This document shows positions 54,349-64,000 of a stretch of DNA of 64,000 nucleotides, one piece after another. The notes beneath the pieces were generated by a model. That model saw nothing but the letters and a program-made list of their open reading frames with translations, was not told where the DNA came from and ran no database searches. The stretch lies in the NCBI GenBank assembly GCA_013398275.1, contig VZSE01005034.1:1756173-1820172 (forward strand), given 5' to 3'. Each line of letters begins with the position of its first letter. Position 1 is the first letter of the stretch. Position numbers and translations under genes: made by a program. The stretch comes from Promerops cafer (Eukaryota > Chordata > Aves > Passeriformes > Nectariniidae).

Positions 54349-54979
54349 GGTCAGTGCATTTTAATGTTACATGACGTTGTGATTGATAGAAACCAAACCT
54401 TTGCCATTAAAATGTCAAATGCAGACTTCATGCCTTTAAAAATTTGGCTTCTGGAGCTTAATGTACTGTTTGCAAATAGACTTGCATTTGTCTCGCTCAT
54501 AGCCTAAACACTGAAGGGGAGGCAAGTTTTCTGTAAAGTTGCCTCTAAATTTTATAGAGCTGTGTGCAGTGTTTTCCTTTGCCTGTGTAAATAAAGGTGA
54601 AAAACAACAGTGCGTTTGCCTGTTCAAGAGATGCTCAGCTAAGGGGATTCTTACCAGACTGGTATTATCATGAAGGAGCTGGCCCTGTTAGAGCAGACAG
54701 GTAAGTGTCCCACAGTGAAAACAGAGACTGCTGCGTGCCAAGGCTCACTATGGTATCAGACAATGCTTGGCAGAGCAGGCAGTATTTCCCTGGACAGTGT
54801 CAACTTGGGAAAAATCTTAAAGCCTTCCAGAGAAGGAGTGCAAAGTATTCTAGACAGGCAGTAGAATGGAGAAAGGAGAGCAAATAAACAGTAATTGGCC
54901 AATGTAAGTTTTACATTGTTATGTATTCTACAGCGTTCAACACAGTACTTACACCTTTTCCTCCCTCTTGAGAAAAGAT

Positions 54980-55525
54980 GAAGAATCAGAGACTCACCGA
55001 GGCTGGAAGGAACCTTAACTAGGTCCAAGGGCTGTATCCAGTCGGGTGTTGAGTATCTCCAAGTAGAGAGACTCCACAATCTCTCTGGGCAGCAGTGCCA
55101 ATGTTTACCATCCTCACAGTTGTCCTCTCACTACGAACCAAGCCTGGCTCTGTTTTCTTGACTCCCCTATCCAGGTATTTGTACACATTGATGAGGTCTC
55201 CCTGAGTCCCCTCTCCCCCAGGCTGAGCAGTCCCAGCTCTCTCAGCCTCTCTTTGCATGACATGCAAAATGCTCTGCGCCCCTCACCAGCTTCCTCGCTC
55301 TCTACTCCAGTACAGCTATGTCTCTGGTACTGATGAGACCAGCACTGGACTCAGCTTTCCAGATGGGTCTCACCAAGGCTGAGCAGAGAAGGATAACTTC
55401 TCTCACCTGCTGGCAATGCTCTGCCTAATGGACCCCAGGAGGCTGGTGGTCTTCCTTGTCTCAGAGGAGTTATCACTGGCTCATGGTCACCTTGGTGTCA
55501 CCAGGACTCCCTGGTCCTTCCCTGT
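54980..55525 (-). mobile_element. CR1 LINE 3' fragment, ~0.55 kb
   Basis: Reverse-oriented CR1 covering the 3'UTR and the end of ORF2. Plus-strand landmarks in order are 'gaggctggaaggaacctt', 'gactccacaatctctctggg', 'gatgaggtctccctgagtcc', 'caggctgagcagtcccagct', 'ttccagatgggtctcacc' and 'ggaggctggtggtcttcc'. The antisense open frames in it are degraded. It lies in the same orientation as PDLIM5, about 3.5 kb beyond its stop codon. Confidence 0.92.
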
Positions 55526-56303
55526 AAAACAAAGCTAAAAAACCCACAAAACCTGAAAAATGAGCAGCTCAAATGCTATCTATTCATGTGTACAATCATG
55601 GCTTTCCTTTACTGGCTACTATTCAGGAAAAGAAAATACCCAACAACCACAAAATAACTGAAGACAGAGAATTTTAGCTTTTGAGTAGGGTTTATTTGCT
55701 TGTTATGTTTTTCAATTATAATTAAATTTGCAAATGTGAACAGCCACAATTTAAAGCCAAAGATTATTAAACACAAGCAAAGAAATCACCAGGATTTAAC
55801 AGCTGGTGGTTTAGCATAAAACAATGTTTGCAAAGCAGCTGGCATGGCTAGATGATGCAAGTAGCTCTGTGAAGAAATAGGTACACAATTTACAGACCAA
55901 CACACACTGAACCACAATTCAACTCCTGCTTTTAAGTTTATCACATTGTTATATTAAGCGTTTATATTTACATGTAATCCTGAATTATTTCATTACAACA
56001 TACTGAAATTGTCATCATGGATCAATTATTAACTTATAAAGACATTCTACCTTCAAACAGAGTTATGCCAAATTCTCTCACAGGCAGTTTTGGAAGAAAA
56101 ACAATGACTGACTGAAAATGCATGCAAAGATCTACAGCAGTGAGGTTACTAATATATCTGTCCTGACTCTGTAACATTCCCTCATAACATGAATGCTATA
56201 TGTGTGTTGTGTGAAAAAAAGCTGGGAATCTCACAAAATCCCCAAATGATTTTTTGCTATGTCAAGCCTGCATTCAAATACACATTTATACTTATGTCTC
56301 TCA

Positions 56304-56328
56304 ATGCACGTGCATGCATGTGCATGTA
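56304..56328. repeat. 25-base alternating purine-pyrimidine run
   Basis: Strict purine-pyrimidine alternation made of TG, CA, CG and TA steps, containing the palindromes 'tgcacgtgca' and 'tgcatgca'. It could form Z-DNA or a small cruciform. Confidence 0.9.
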
Positions 56329-56428
56329 GAAAGAAGTATATTTAAACATACACTCAGACCCCAAAAGATTCTAGAGGTAAAGGCAGGCTTACAATAAAAC
56401 AAAATAATACCAGGATGAAATAGTTCTA

Positions 56429-56443
56429 AACAACAACAACAAC
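56429..56443. repeat. (AAC)5 microsatellite
   Basis: Five tandem AAC units followed by an A run. Confidence 0.95.
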
Positions 56444-56499
56444 AAAAAAGGTAATAAATATTCAGTGAGATATATGGCATTATTATAAAGTGCTCTACT

Positions 56500-56830
56500 A
56501 AAATCTCACTTATTAAAATAATGATAAAAATTATGTTCCTTTTAATTGATTTATATAATTTGGTAAAGCCATTAAATATTCATTATCTATCAGTGACTCT
56601 ATGCTTCCTTTAAAATTTTAAACAAATAGATAAAAGCAGAAATTAAAAGGCAAAGCAGCTAAATGAAGCAGTTCTATAGGAGCCTTTCAGGCCTTTGTCC
56701 TCAAATTCATTAACAACTGCAAAATTTCAAACCCTAGAGCATATGGATTAAAAAATAAAATTCCAATTAAAATTACAAGGCTAAACAAAATTTAATTGGA
56801 TTTTAAGGACAATGACAAACTGTTTTTATC
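56500..56830. other. candidate conserved non-coding element
   Basis: Very AT-rich but not simple-repeat sequence with many ATTAA/TTAAT homeodomain-like cores ('ccttttaattgattt', 'ccaattaaaatt', 'aatttaattgg') around a less AT-rich centre near 56660-56720. It is enhancer-like in composition only. Confidence 0.2.
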
Positions 56831-58589
56831 CTACATTAAAATTGCAAGGTTTGAATCGCAGAAATTATGGAACGCCTCTTCCTGTGCATTTCCTCCCTTT
56901 CCTCACACATGTGCAATAAAGCTCCACTGAAACCTAGGCTGTAGGTCTCATTTCTCCACATTCCACGTAATTTTAAAAGCAACCTGGCTTATATGTTACT
57001 GTATCTTGTCCAGTCTGCTTCCACCCTTCTGATTTTCAGCCAAATTCACAAAAGGGTACATCGACAAGAGTGTAAACATTTTCAACAGCTTTATACCGTA
57101 CCACCAAATTTCTTCTTATTTACCAACATTCACCAAATTTACCAAATTTCTTCTGTACCACTAGAAGTTAAAAAAGAAACGTGGTAATATTGAATAAAAA
57201 CAACTTCAGGAAATAAAGTGAAACAGCCCCACAATGTGAACCTGTCTCACTGAATTAATAAAAAGCCAAACATTTTTTCGTATTTCAGTACAGCAATTTT
57301 GGTTTTCTTTCCTCCTCTTTTGTTGATGTTCCTCATTACAATTGCTTTACTCAACCATAGCAAATTTTTGTGACTTTTTTATCCACGGTTTTATGGATAA
57401 AACTATCCATTGAATCAGTAAAAAAACCCACCCCACAACAACAAAACCAGTAAATGGTTATTTTAATGTCTACTAGAAAGAGCACTAAAGACTAACAACT
57501 CAGCTCTGACACCCCAGTTGAATCAAACAGCATGAAAATTCTGTTTCCTTCAGGAATCTGCTCTGGTCCCGAGAGAGCCCCCTTCTCTGTTGTGCAATTC
57601 TGCTGAAACAAATTCACCCTGTGCAGAGGAGCACCACCTCCTCCCTGGCTGTCTGCAATTGCTCCAACTAAACCAGTTAAGCCCCAGTTTGAGGCTAAGG
57701 GGGCTGAGCTGGTGCACTGGTCTTGTGCTGCCTCTCTGTGCAGATGCAAAATTAGTATCAAGCCACAGAATCAGCTGATCTGGATCATGGCAAATGCATA
57801 ATAACAGCATTGTCTCCCTTGCAAGATCTGAGAGGTACTGAGCTGCTTAAACCAATGGAATATCATTTAACAATACACTCCCTACATCTGGAAGAAAAGA
57901 GAAAAATAAATCCTAAACTAATAGAAATCATAAACTGAGCAAGAAAGTTAAGTTTTCAGTATGCTACCTGGCACACCACCAATATACATATTCATGAGCT
58001 ACGTGGTAAAGAATGTACTGAGAAAAAACCAATGTCCTCAGTTGCACTTCAGCAGCTTCCCTCATTCAACACCAGAATCTCACATTCTGGATACAAAACA
58101 CTGTTACCTGCAGATTCAGCACAATTTACCCTTTACAAGGCACTTTAAGCTACCTAAAACCTGAACTGCAAACAGAAGAGTTGAAATCCCTGCTACCTTA
58201 AGATTTGATCTGCTGTTTTCATCCTATCAAACACACTCTCAGCAGCAGCGGGTTTTGGCTAGTGTTCTGGTAGTACATGAGTTATAGAAAAGAATCCCAT
58301 TCATGTTTTAAGTGGCATCTTCTAAATATTCTTTTTTACCAGCATAGGCACTTAAATGCTTTATAAAAACCCCTGTCCCTTGCAAACCCATCCGAAATTT
58401 AAGTGCAAAGGCACAGATACATGTAATTGTGTAGGAGACTTCTTGTATACTAATATCAGATTAAGAAAAAACAAGTTTTAGAACTATACATTTTGTGTAA
58501 TCTTATCTTTACTTTGAGTCCTTTGTAATGGAGTTCAGCCGCAACACTTCTGGACACACTTTAAAAACATCACCAAAATAAAGTGATCG

Positions 58590-58981
58590 GGATTGCTGAA
58601 TCCAATCTCCTTTTATTTGTTGAATAGCAGCAAGACTGAGACCTCTAATATCAGGGATTTACTTCTATAGATACTTCACTTCTCATAATGAAGCAGAGTT
58701 AAATGTAGTCATAAAATCATAAAATACAGTAATGTGCCAAGTGTAGAGATAAGGACACTAATGGTTTGGCTTAGGTGCGATTCCTGATACCTTTCTTTTT
58801 ATGAAGCAAAATCATAAATGATAACCACTCTGAAAAATTAGTGTACAATTCCTTCTGCAAGTTTCCACAGCTCTCTTCCATTTTAGAAAAATTTGGTATA
58901 AATAATTTTATCCAATTATTGAACATGGACATTTTAACCTTTCTGCTCAGTACATTTGTTACACAAGACGAGCACCAAGTT
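58590..58981 (-). other. PDLIM5: PDLIM5 3'UTR (minimal estimate)
   Basis: The sequence follows the PDLIM5 stop codon on the minus strand and runs to just beyond the first canonical polyadenylation signal. It has no long ORF on the minus strand. The end is inferred from the signal; longer 3'UTR forms using later signals are possible. Confidence 0.5.
58612..58617 (-). terminator. candidate poly(A) signal AATAAA
   Basis: TTTATT on the plus strand, so AATAAA on the minus strand, about 365 bases past the PDLIM5 stop. It is the first canonical signal met after the stop. Cleavage would be expected roughly at 58585-58602. Confidence 0.5.
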
Positions 58982-59071
58982 TCAGATGTTGATAGAATGG
59001 GCGTGTTTCTTGCACAGTGGCTTGTCCTTCTTGGAGAAGAAAGTCTGGCCCTCCAAACTGTCACTACATAC
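58982..59071 (-). CDS. PDLIM5: PDLIM5 terminal coding exon (second half of LIM3)
   Basis: This is the last coding exon of PDLIM5 (Enigma homolog), a PDZ-LIM scaffold protein that links the actin/alpha-actinin cytoskeleton at Z-discs and stress fibres to kinases such as protein kinase C. It encodes 29 residues and a TGA stop. They begin VCSDSLEGQTFF, continue through SKKDKPLCKKHAH and end HSINI. The segment carries the last three zinc ligands of LIM domain 3 (Cys at residue 2, Cys at 20, His at 23). The minus-strand acceptor 'ccatattag' lies immediately before the exon at 59072-59073, and the exon begins in phase 0. The sequence SLEGQTFFSKKDKPLCKKHAHS separates PDLIM5 from its paralogues PDLIM7 and LDB3, which have NLEGKTFY/NLEGQPFY and KKDRPLC in this stretch. 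The C-terminal SINI differs slightly from the mammalian SVNF. Confidence 0.95.
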   Translation of the reverse strand, partial: VCSDSLEGQTFFSKKDKPLCKKHAHSINI

Positions 59072-59688
59072 CTAATATGGGATAAGAAACAAAAGAACAC
59101 CCAATTCAGATGGATTAATTACACCATAACCACTCAGAATACCAAATCATGGCACATTGTTCTATGCACAAATATATTCAAAGAATAAGAATTACCTTTT
59201 TTTTAAGGAATCCTCTTTTCATGTAATACTAGTGGTTGGTGTAAACATAACCTTTCTTAAGAGGTGTTTAAGTGGGAGCAGAGCTAGATTCAAAATTTAA
59301 GGAAAAAACCCCAGTCATTAAGATTGGGGCTTCACTTTTTGGTTTTTTTGGTCATACAATATTAGCAAGCAATACCTTGGCTACAGTGTCCTTATGTCAA
59401 AAGCACTCTTGCTACTTTGGAAACAGCCCATTCCCTTATGACCTTCAACACTTACTCCAAGGAAGTAAGCACCGAGGGTTAAATGCTGGGACACAGGGCT
59501 GCAATCCAGGACACCTTCGCTCGCACCCGTGCCAAAGGCTTACAATAGCAACACACCTTCCAAATAACTGGGAAAGCACTTTTTGTTTGGGCTCAGGGGA
59601 TTGAGAGAGGTTAGAGCTGTTAACTCCCATATGGGTCAGGTTAGCACTGCTGCCAGGGTTTGTTTAAAGGCAGACCAGCTTTACTTAC
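59072..59688 (-). other. PDLIM5: PDLIM5 last intron
   Basis: A 617-bp phase 0 intron with donor gtaagt (59683-59688) and acceptor ...attag (ending 59072). No repeat element was recognised. ORFs in both strands here are incidental. Confidence 0.9.
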
Positions 59689-59804
59689 AGAGCATACAAA
59701 GCAAGTGTCATGCCAAGTGTGGCCCAGGGCTTCAAGAAACCTGTCTCCAGCTTCAATGGGGAATTCACAGCCGTGGCACATCGTACCAAAGAGGGCATAG
59801 TAAT
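59689..59804 (-). CDS. PDLIM5: PDLIM5 penultimate coding exon (first half of LIM3)
   Basis: A 116-bp exon: two bases completing a split Asp codon, then 38 codons. It starts YYALFGTMCHGCEF and continues PIEAGDRFLEALGHTWHD to TCFVCS. It provides LIM3 zinc ligands C-x2-C (CHGC), then H-x2-C-x2-C (HDTCFVC). With the next exon the eight-ligand pattern C2-x18-H-x2-C-x2-C-x2-C-x17-C-x2-H is complete. The acceptor is 'tctctttgcag' at 59805 and beyond; the donor is 'gtaagt' directly after TCT. LIM3 is one of the C-terminal LIM domains that bind signalling proteins. DYYALFGTxCHGCEFPIEAGD is characteristic of PDLIM5, whereas PDLIM7 and LDB3 have CHGCDF. An open frame extends into both introns but the splice sites are unambiguous. 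Confidence 0.96.
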
Positions 59805-60693
59805 CTGCAAAGAGATACAAACAGCCTTTAAAGCACATGCAGAAAAGCAGGACTGACCATCTGAGAGCTTTGCTCTTTCATTGGTAATAGGTTTGGACTT
59901 GCTGAGGTTTATTAGACTGAATAAAGAGCACCTAGATCGAAAGCCTGGGATGTTGACTTCTTGCTAATTCAGTTCTTTTCCTCATCCTTTCAAGTGGGCA
60001 ATGCTTCCATCTTCCTGGTGTTTCATTTCCTTGAGATCAACAGTGTGCTGGAGCAGGGGAAATGCACTCACACTCCTTGAAAGCACCCACGTGAACTCTA
60101 CATGTTCCTCACGTTCTCTCCAACTCTGCTTTGAAAGCACACCCCAGCTGTTCACACTACAGACCTTCTCAGAGAGTAATGAACTCCGACCTACATTCTG
60201 GCACAATTTTTGCCCCAGTCTGCACTACTCAAAACCATGTAATCATTAGGCTTCTGTCCTAATTAGAGTCTAGAAATTTGGATCAAGTCAAAATACCTTT
60301 CCAGTCACTAAAGTACATTACACGGCTTTAAAAAAAACCAACAGAAAAAAAACCCCAAAACAAACAAACCAACCCTTCCCCTTCATTACTATGAAGAACA
60401 AGAAGCTTCTCCAGCAATCTCAGGGAGCAGGGACTAAAACAAATGGCACTGAACCATTCATATTCTCCAACCCAAGTTGCCAGGTTTTTTCACTTATTTC
60501 AACTCTCTTCCCATTATAGGAAGCAAATGTTTTATTCCTGCAGAGACAACAGTGGTATTAGTGCTATAACATGAGAGGATTTGGGACCAGCACACTACCA
60601 TGGCAAACACGTAATGCAACATTATGTCTTCATAAGATGAACTACAGTCAAAGTGAGAGCCATAATGAAGCTTTGGACTCCATCTACCAGTAA

Positions 60694-60722
60694 CAGAGTG
60701 TTACTACCATAGTAACACTCTG
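60694..60722. repeat. perfect inverted repeat, 12-bp arms, 5-base loop
   Basis: 'cagagtgttact', loop 'accat', then 'agtaacactctg': all 12 pairs match. It lies in a PDLIM5 intron. The stem is too short for a typical microRNA precursor; it may be a remnant of a palindromic element or chance. Confidence 0.9.
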
Positions 60723-62684
60723 CCTCTGACAGGGAAATTAGATGCCAGGGGTCATTTTCAAAGGAGAATTAGAAGGGGTGGGAAGTGGGGTAGAAGTGGA
60801 TTTTGTTTCTCACCTAGACTATACAGATCTGCTGAAGCTCTAATGCTTACTGCAGCAGAGCCCACAGAGGATCATCAGATGCGTCAAGCCCATGAAAAAA
60901 GTCCTGGTTGTGTTTACTAAGACAGTGTTTTTTGTGATGATCTCCCTGAAACATAGGAGACATCTCAACAGGACGGGGAACACAAGCGTTCTGGAATAGC
61001 AATGCCCTTGATGGCTGCCAGTGACAAGAAACTGCTTCACCAATCACCTCCATTAATCCATGCTACTGGAATGAATTTGCAAGTGTTTAGGAAGAAAGAC
61101 AATAAAAATATCAAATAGTAGGACAGAGCTGTGCAAAACTCCTGAAGGACACAGTCTCACGACCGCACTCTCTCAGCTCTTTGCATTTGTGGTCATACAG
61201 AATCTTACTGATATTTTCCTGGTGCCAGCAGTGAAAACCTTTTTTTAAGTTGGCCTGTGGTTGTGTTGATAAGTTTATTGGCTTTTCTTCTGAAGAAAGG
61301 GCAGTAGATAAGGCAGAATGAAGGGCATCAGCTTTCTTTTGCATGCTTGAATTGCGATACCACAGAAGTCTTCCAAGGCAGACTTCTTGCATAGTCAAAT
61401 ATCAGGGCTTCCTGCACACAGCATTTTCAAAACTAGGCTACTAACTCTGCACTTAAAAAATGTTCAAAGTTGTAGATATCCAGACTTTTATTTTAATTTT
61501 AGCCTCAACATCTAAACCCAGAACATTCTGCAGATTAATCCCCCTTTAATACTAATAGCTGATGCTGTTATAATTTCAAATACAGATTTAAAATTAGAAC
61601 TCTCCTTTGCACTAGGAAGAAGGAAAGTTGGCAGTGACATTTACTCCTTATTTCTTTAAAATTAGTCATAGACTCATAACTCCAGCTGGACTGAAAGTCT
61701 TTGAAAAATTAATATAACTCAAATTAACATCTAGTTAGTGAGCCAGAGCCATTACAAAGTATCACTGCCAATAACACCTCACAGATTGTGTCTGCATGAA
61801 CTTGCGCTAGCAACTTTTTATCTCAGAAATAAACTTTGCAAGAAGTGTAGGATACTTGACATCTTACCACAGTTTTTCCCTCTCACAGTATAGAAAAAGG
61901 CACATTTTGCACAGGAATCATAACAGTAGCACAAATCAATGCACTGCATGACATGTGGGTCATTTGGTGGCAGGAACAAGAATTGAACCTTAAGAGAACA
62001 AACCCTGTCATGAGCTTTCCACCCGAAGGGGAGTTACTGATTCCTCCAGTACTATTTTTGAATCATCAAATGGTTCCAGGATTAGGGGCTTCACATGGCT
62101 TCAGGATGAAATTTCACTGTGCTGTCACACTGGAGGATGCTGCTCATATACCAGTTTCCTCTGCTGGTCCACAAATTCAATAGGAGCAACACTCTACCCT
62201 ACATTTGTCACCAAGTTAGCAATAACCTACTGTGTCCTTTTGTATCTGCCAACATCTCATTAAAGCAGCTCTGACAAGAGAAATTTTGGATGAATTGGCC
62301 TACTTCCCTCATGCTTACAGTACCTAGCACTCTCCCTGGCACCCACTGTGAACAGCTCTGGGATCAGCTCAGAAGGAAATCTAAGCTCCAAAGAGGGCAT
62401 TAGAATTTCATGCTGCATCTTTTCTGGTCAGTCTGGTTCTACATCTAGTGAAACTGCAATGTTCCTAAGAGTAGAAGGAAAACCATAACAAGGGTTCAGC
62501 TGACAGTTCCAACACAGCAGGCATTGTGAAAACGTAGAATTTTGATACAATTTTGTCTCTTTTCCATTTTGTGTGACTTGTTTTACAAATTGTTTATTTC
62601 TCTCCTAGCTCAGAGGGGTACATGGAAAGTTTTAAGCGAATTAGAAAACCAACTTAAATAAACACTGTTCATATTAATAATAAT

Positions 62685-63340
62685 AAGTTGACAAGAGGCT
62701 CAACATACCCAGCAATGTGCACTCACAGCCCAGAAAGCCAACTTTATCCTGGGCTACCACAAGAGGAGTGGCCAGCAGGCAAAGGAGGGATTCTGAACCA
62801 TCTACTCTGCTCTCCTGAGACCCCACTGGAAGTCCTGCATCCAGCTATAGGGCTCCCAAGATGGGATGGACGTGGACCTGCTGTAGCAAGTCCAGAGAAG
62901 GTCACACAGATGCTCAGAGGGATGGAGCACCTCTCCTTTGAGGAAAGGCTCAAACAGTTGTGGTTGTTCAGCCCAGAAGAAGAGAAAGCTCCAGGCAGAC
63001 CTTACAGCACCTTCCAGTACCTGAAGGGAGCCTAGAGGAAAGCTGGAGAGGGACTTTTTACAAGGACACGTAGAGACAGTACAAGGGGGAATAGCTTTAA
63101 ACTGAAAGAGTACATTTTGATAATAGGAAGACATTTTTTTACTGTGAAGATGGTGAGGCACTGGAACAGGCTGCCCAGAGCAGCTGTGGATTACCCATTC
63201 CTGGAGATGTTCAAGGCCAGCTGGATGGGGCTTTGAGCAACATGGTCTAGTGGGAGGCGTCCCTGCCCATGGCAGGGTGGTTGGAACCAGATGATCTTTA
63301 AGGTCCCTTCCAACCCAAACTATTTTATGATTTTATAAAA
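62685..63340 (+). mobile_element. CR1 LINE 3' end, ~0.65 kb, in PDLIM5 intron
   Basis: Forward CR1, 5'-truncated. It covers the end of ORF2 ('ccagcaatgtgcactcacag', 'cagcccagaaagccaac', 'gagcacctctcctttgagga') and the complete 3'UTR ('ctggaacaggctgcccagag', 'gatggggctttgagcaacat', 'ggtcccttccaacccaaact'). It ends in degenerate terminal repeats 'attttatgattttat'. It is better preserved than the other copies here, and antisense to PDLIM5. An internal deletion removes part of ORF2 after 'gtggccagcaggc'. Confidence 0.95.
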
Positions 63341-63966
63341 AATGTTATGATTAGCTGGAAGTGCTAAAAACCAAACCAGAAATGCTCTGAACTTCTAGGC
63401 CACATCATTCACGTAATATTGTTCATCAGGCTTTCAAGTGCTCTAATTGTATCACTGTATTTTCCCCCTGACAGGTTTTTATCCTTGATCCTGCAAAAAA
63501 TTACCTGGATAGACTGCTTACTCTTGGAAATCCCTCAGGCTGTGAATAAGGTTATTCAAAGAAAAACACATTACTCCACTGGCATTTGCTTGTGTTTGGT
63601 AAATAAGCACATTTACATAAACTTCAAATTACTTTAAAGCCAACCAGAAAGTCACCCTAAAACTAACACTTTGATGTATCACTGATACTACAGCTGAGGA
63701 CTTAACAGGAATAGGTAAAAATCAGTGACAAGAAGCCTACTGCTGCTGAAGCTGATGAAGAAATCCTCACCAACTTCTCCTGCAAACTTGAAGTGTCTAC
63801 AGCAGCAGTTATTGCTTGGAATTGACATACCAAAGTTACATGAAATTACTGGGGCACTTCTAATGTGCAGCTTGAGAAAAGGGAATTATTTTTTTTTTTC
63901 CCCCAGCCTTACTGAGCTCTGCTTTCCTGCACAGCTGCAGTAAACTTTGGTTGTGTTGCTTCTTAC

Positions 63967-64000
63967 CCGTCTCACAGTAGGGATCACCGTCTTCTAAGTG
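63967..64000 (-). CDS. PDLIM5: PDLIM5 coding exon, partial (end of LIM2)
   Basis: The 3' part of an exon that continues beyond the right edge of the window. The minus strand reads HLEDGDPYCET plus the first base of the next codon, followed by the donor gtaaga. The Cys in PYC and the Asp split across the splice junction (g|at) are the last two zinc ligands (C-x2-D) of LIM domain 2. Joining to the exon at 59689-59804 gives CETDYYALFG, as known for PDLIM5. The upstream PDZ domain, linker and LIM1 lie outside the window. Confidence 0.93.

Larger units (their letters stand above)
49271..54979. other. non-coding stretch, no gene seen
   Basis: No recognisable exon. It includes a GC-richer patch at about 50.0-50.3 kb (ORFs on both strands, no domain), a G-rich run near 52200-52208 and T21 at 54328-54348. 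The AT-rich region at about 53.87-54.16 kb is noted separately. Confidence 0.5.
55526..58589. other. intergenic sequence just downstream of PDLIM5
   Basis: AT-rich, with an alternating purine-pyrimidine run (56304-56328), an (AAC)5 repeat (56429-56443), and an imperfect local duplication of 'accaaatttcttct' near 57102-57152. It may include a longer alternative PDLIM5 3'UTR. No exon is recognised. Confidence 0.5.
59805..63966 (-). other. PDLIM5: PDLIM5 intron between LIM2 and LIM3 exons
   Basis: A 4162-bp phase 1 intron (donor gtaaga at 63961-63966, acceptor tttgcag at 59805). It contains a CR1 insertion in the opposite orientation (62685-63340) and a perfect 12-bp-stem hairpin (60694-60722). 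No additional exon of PDLIM5 was recognised. Confidence 0.9.

Noticed and set aside
58771..59188. Plus-strand ORF of 115 codons and overlapping minus-strand ORF of 109 codons
   Set aside because: The plus-strand one is antisense to the PDLIM5 terminal exon. The minus-strand one uses the wrong frame across the true exon, stop and 3'UTR.
61861..62030. Cys-rich minus-strand translation (CIDLCYCYDSCAKCAFF) beside a tRNA-like 3' end (ggttcaattcttgttcctgc, then cacca)
   Set aside because: It looked at first like a zinc-binding exon or a tRNA-derived end. But two frames are equally open, there is no convincing acceptor, no LIM ligand spacing and no matching tRNA 5' half. Chance is the best explanation.
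62688..63161. ORFs of 115-119 codons on both strands
   Set aside because: They are inside the CR1 insertion in the PDLIM5 intron.

Overview
The window is vertebrate nuclear DNA, almost certainly from a bird. It is AT-rich and CpG-poor, with very short spurious ORFs. It carries six copies or fragments of CR1 LINEs (the dominant avian retrotransposon) and one or two decayed LTRs of a family I recognise from bird genomes. There are no operons, ribosome binding sites, CRISPR arrays or other prokaryotic features.

One protein-coding gene can be assigned with confidence: the 3' end of PDLIM5 (Enigma homolog, ENH) on the minus strand at the right edge. Three coding exons are visible: a partial one at 63967-64000, a full one at 59689-59804 and the terminal one at 58982-59071. 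Their splice sites and reading phases fit exactly, and together they encode the end of LIM domain 2 and all of LIM domain 3, up to the stop codon. A short 3'UTR with a poly(A) signal near 58612 follows.

The rest, 1 to about 58.6 kb, lies downstream of PDLIM5. A GC-rich CpG island at about 20.8-21.5 kb, interrupted by a 174-base assembly gap, is the only obvious promoter. In other vertebrates BMPR1B lies directly downstream of PDLIM5 on the same strand. By synteny this island is most likely the BMPR1B promoter with a non-coding first exon, which would make 1-20.7 kb its first intron. That is inference, because no BMPR1B coding exon is in the window.

Layout: 0-0.25 kb CR1; 4.3-4.7 kb LTR; 14.4-15.3 kb CR1 3' end; 20.8-21.5 kb CpG island; 31.0-31.7 kb CR1 reverse-transcriptase fragment followed by an unidentified GC-rich block; 38.4-39.6 kb a possible decayed coding remnant and a small CpG cluster; 44.2 kb CR1; 49.2 kb LTR fragment; 55.0-55.5 kb CR1; 59.0-64.0 kb PDLIM5 exons, with a further CR1 inside an intron. 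The long stretches between hold only simple repeats and some AT-rich blocks that resemble conserved non-coding elements. I found no convincing previously undescribed system.
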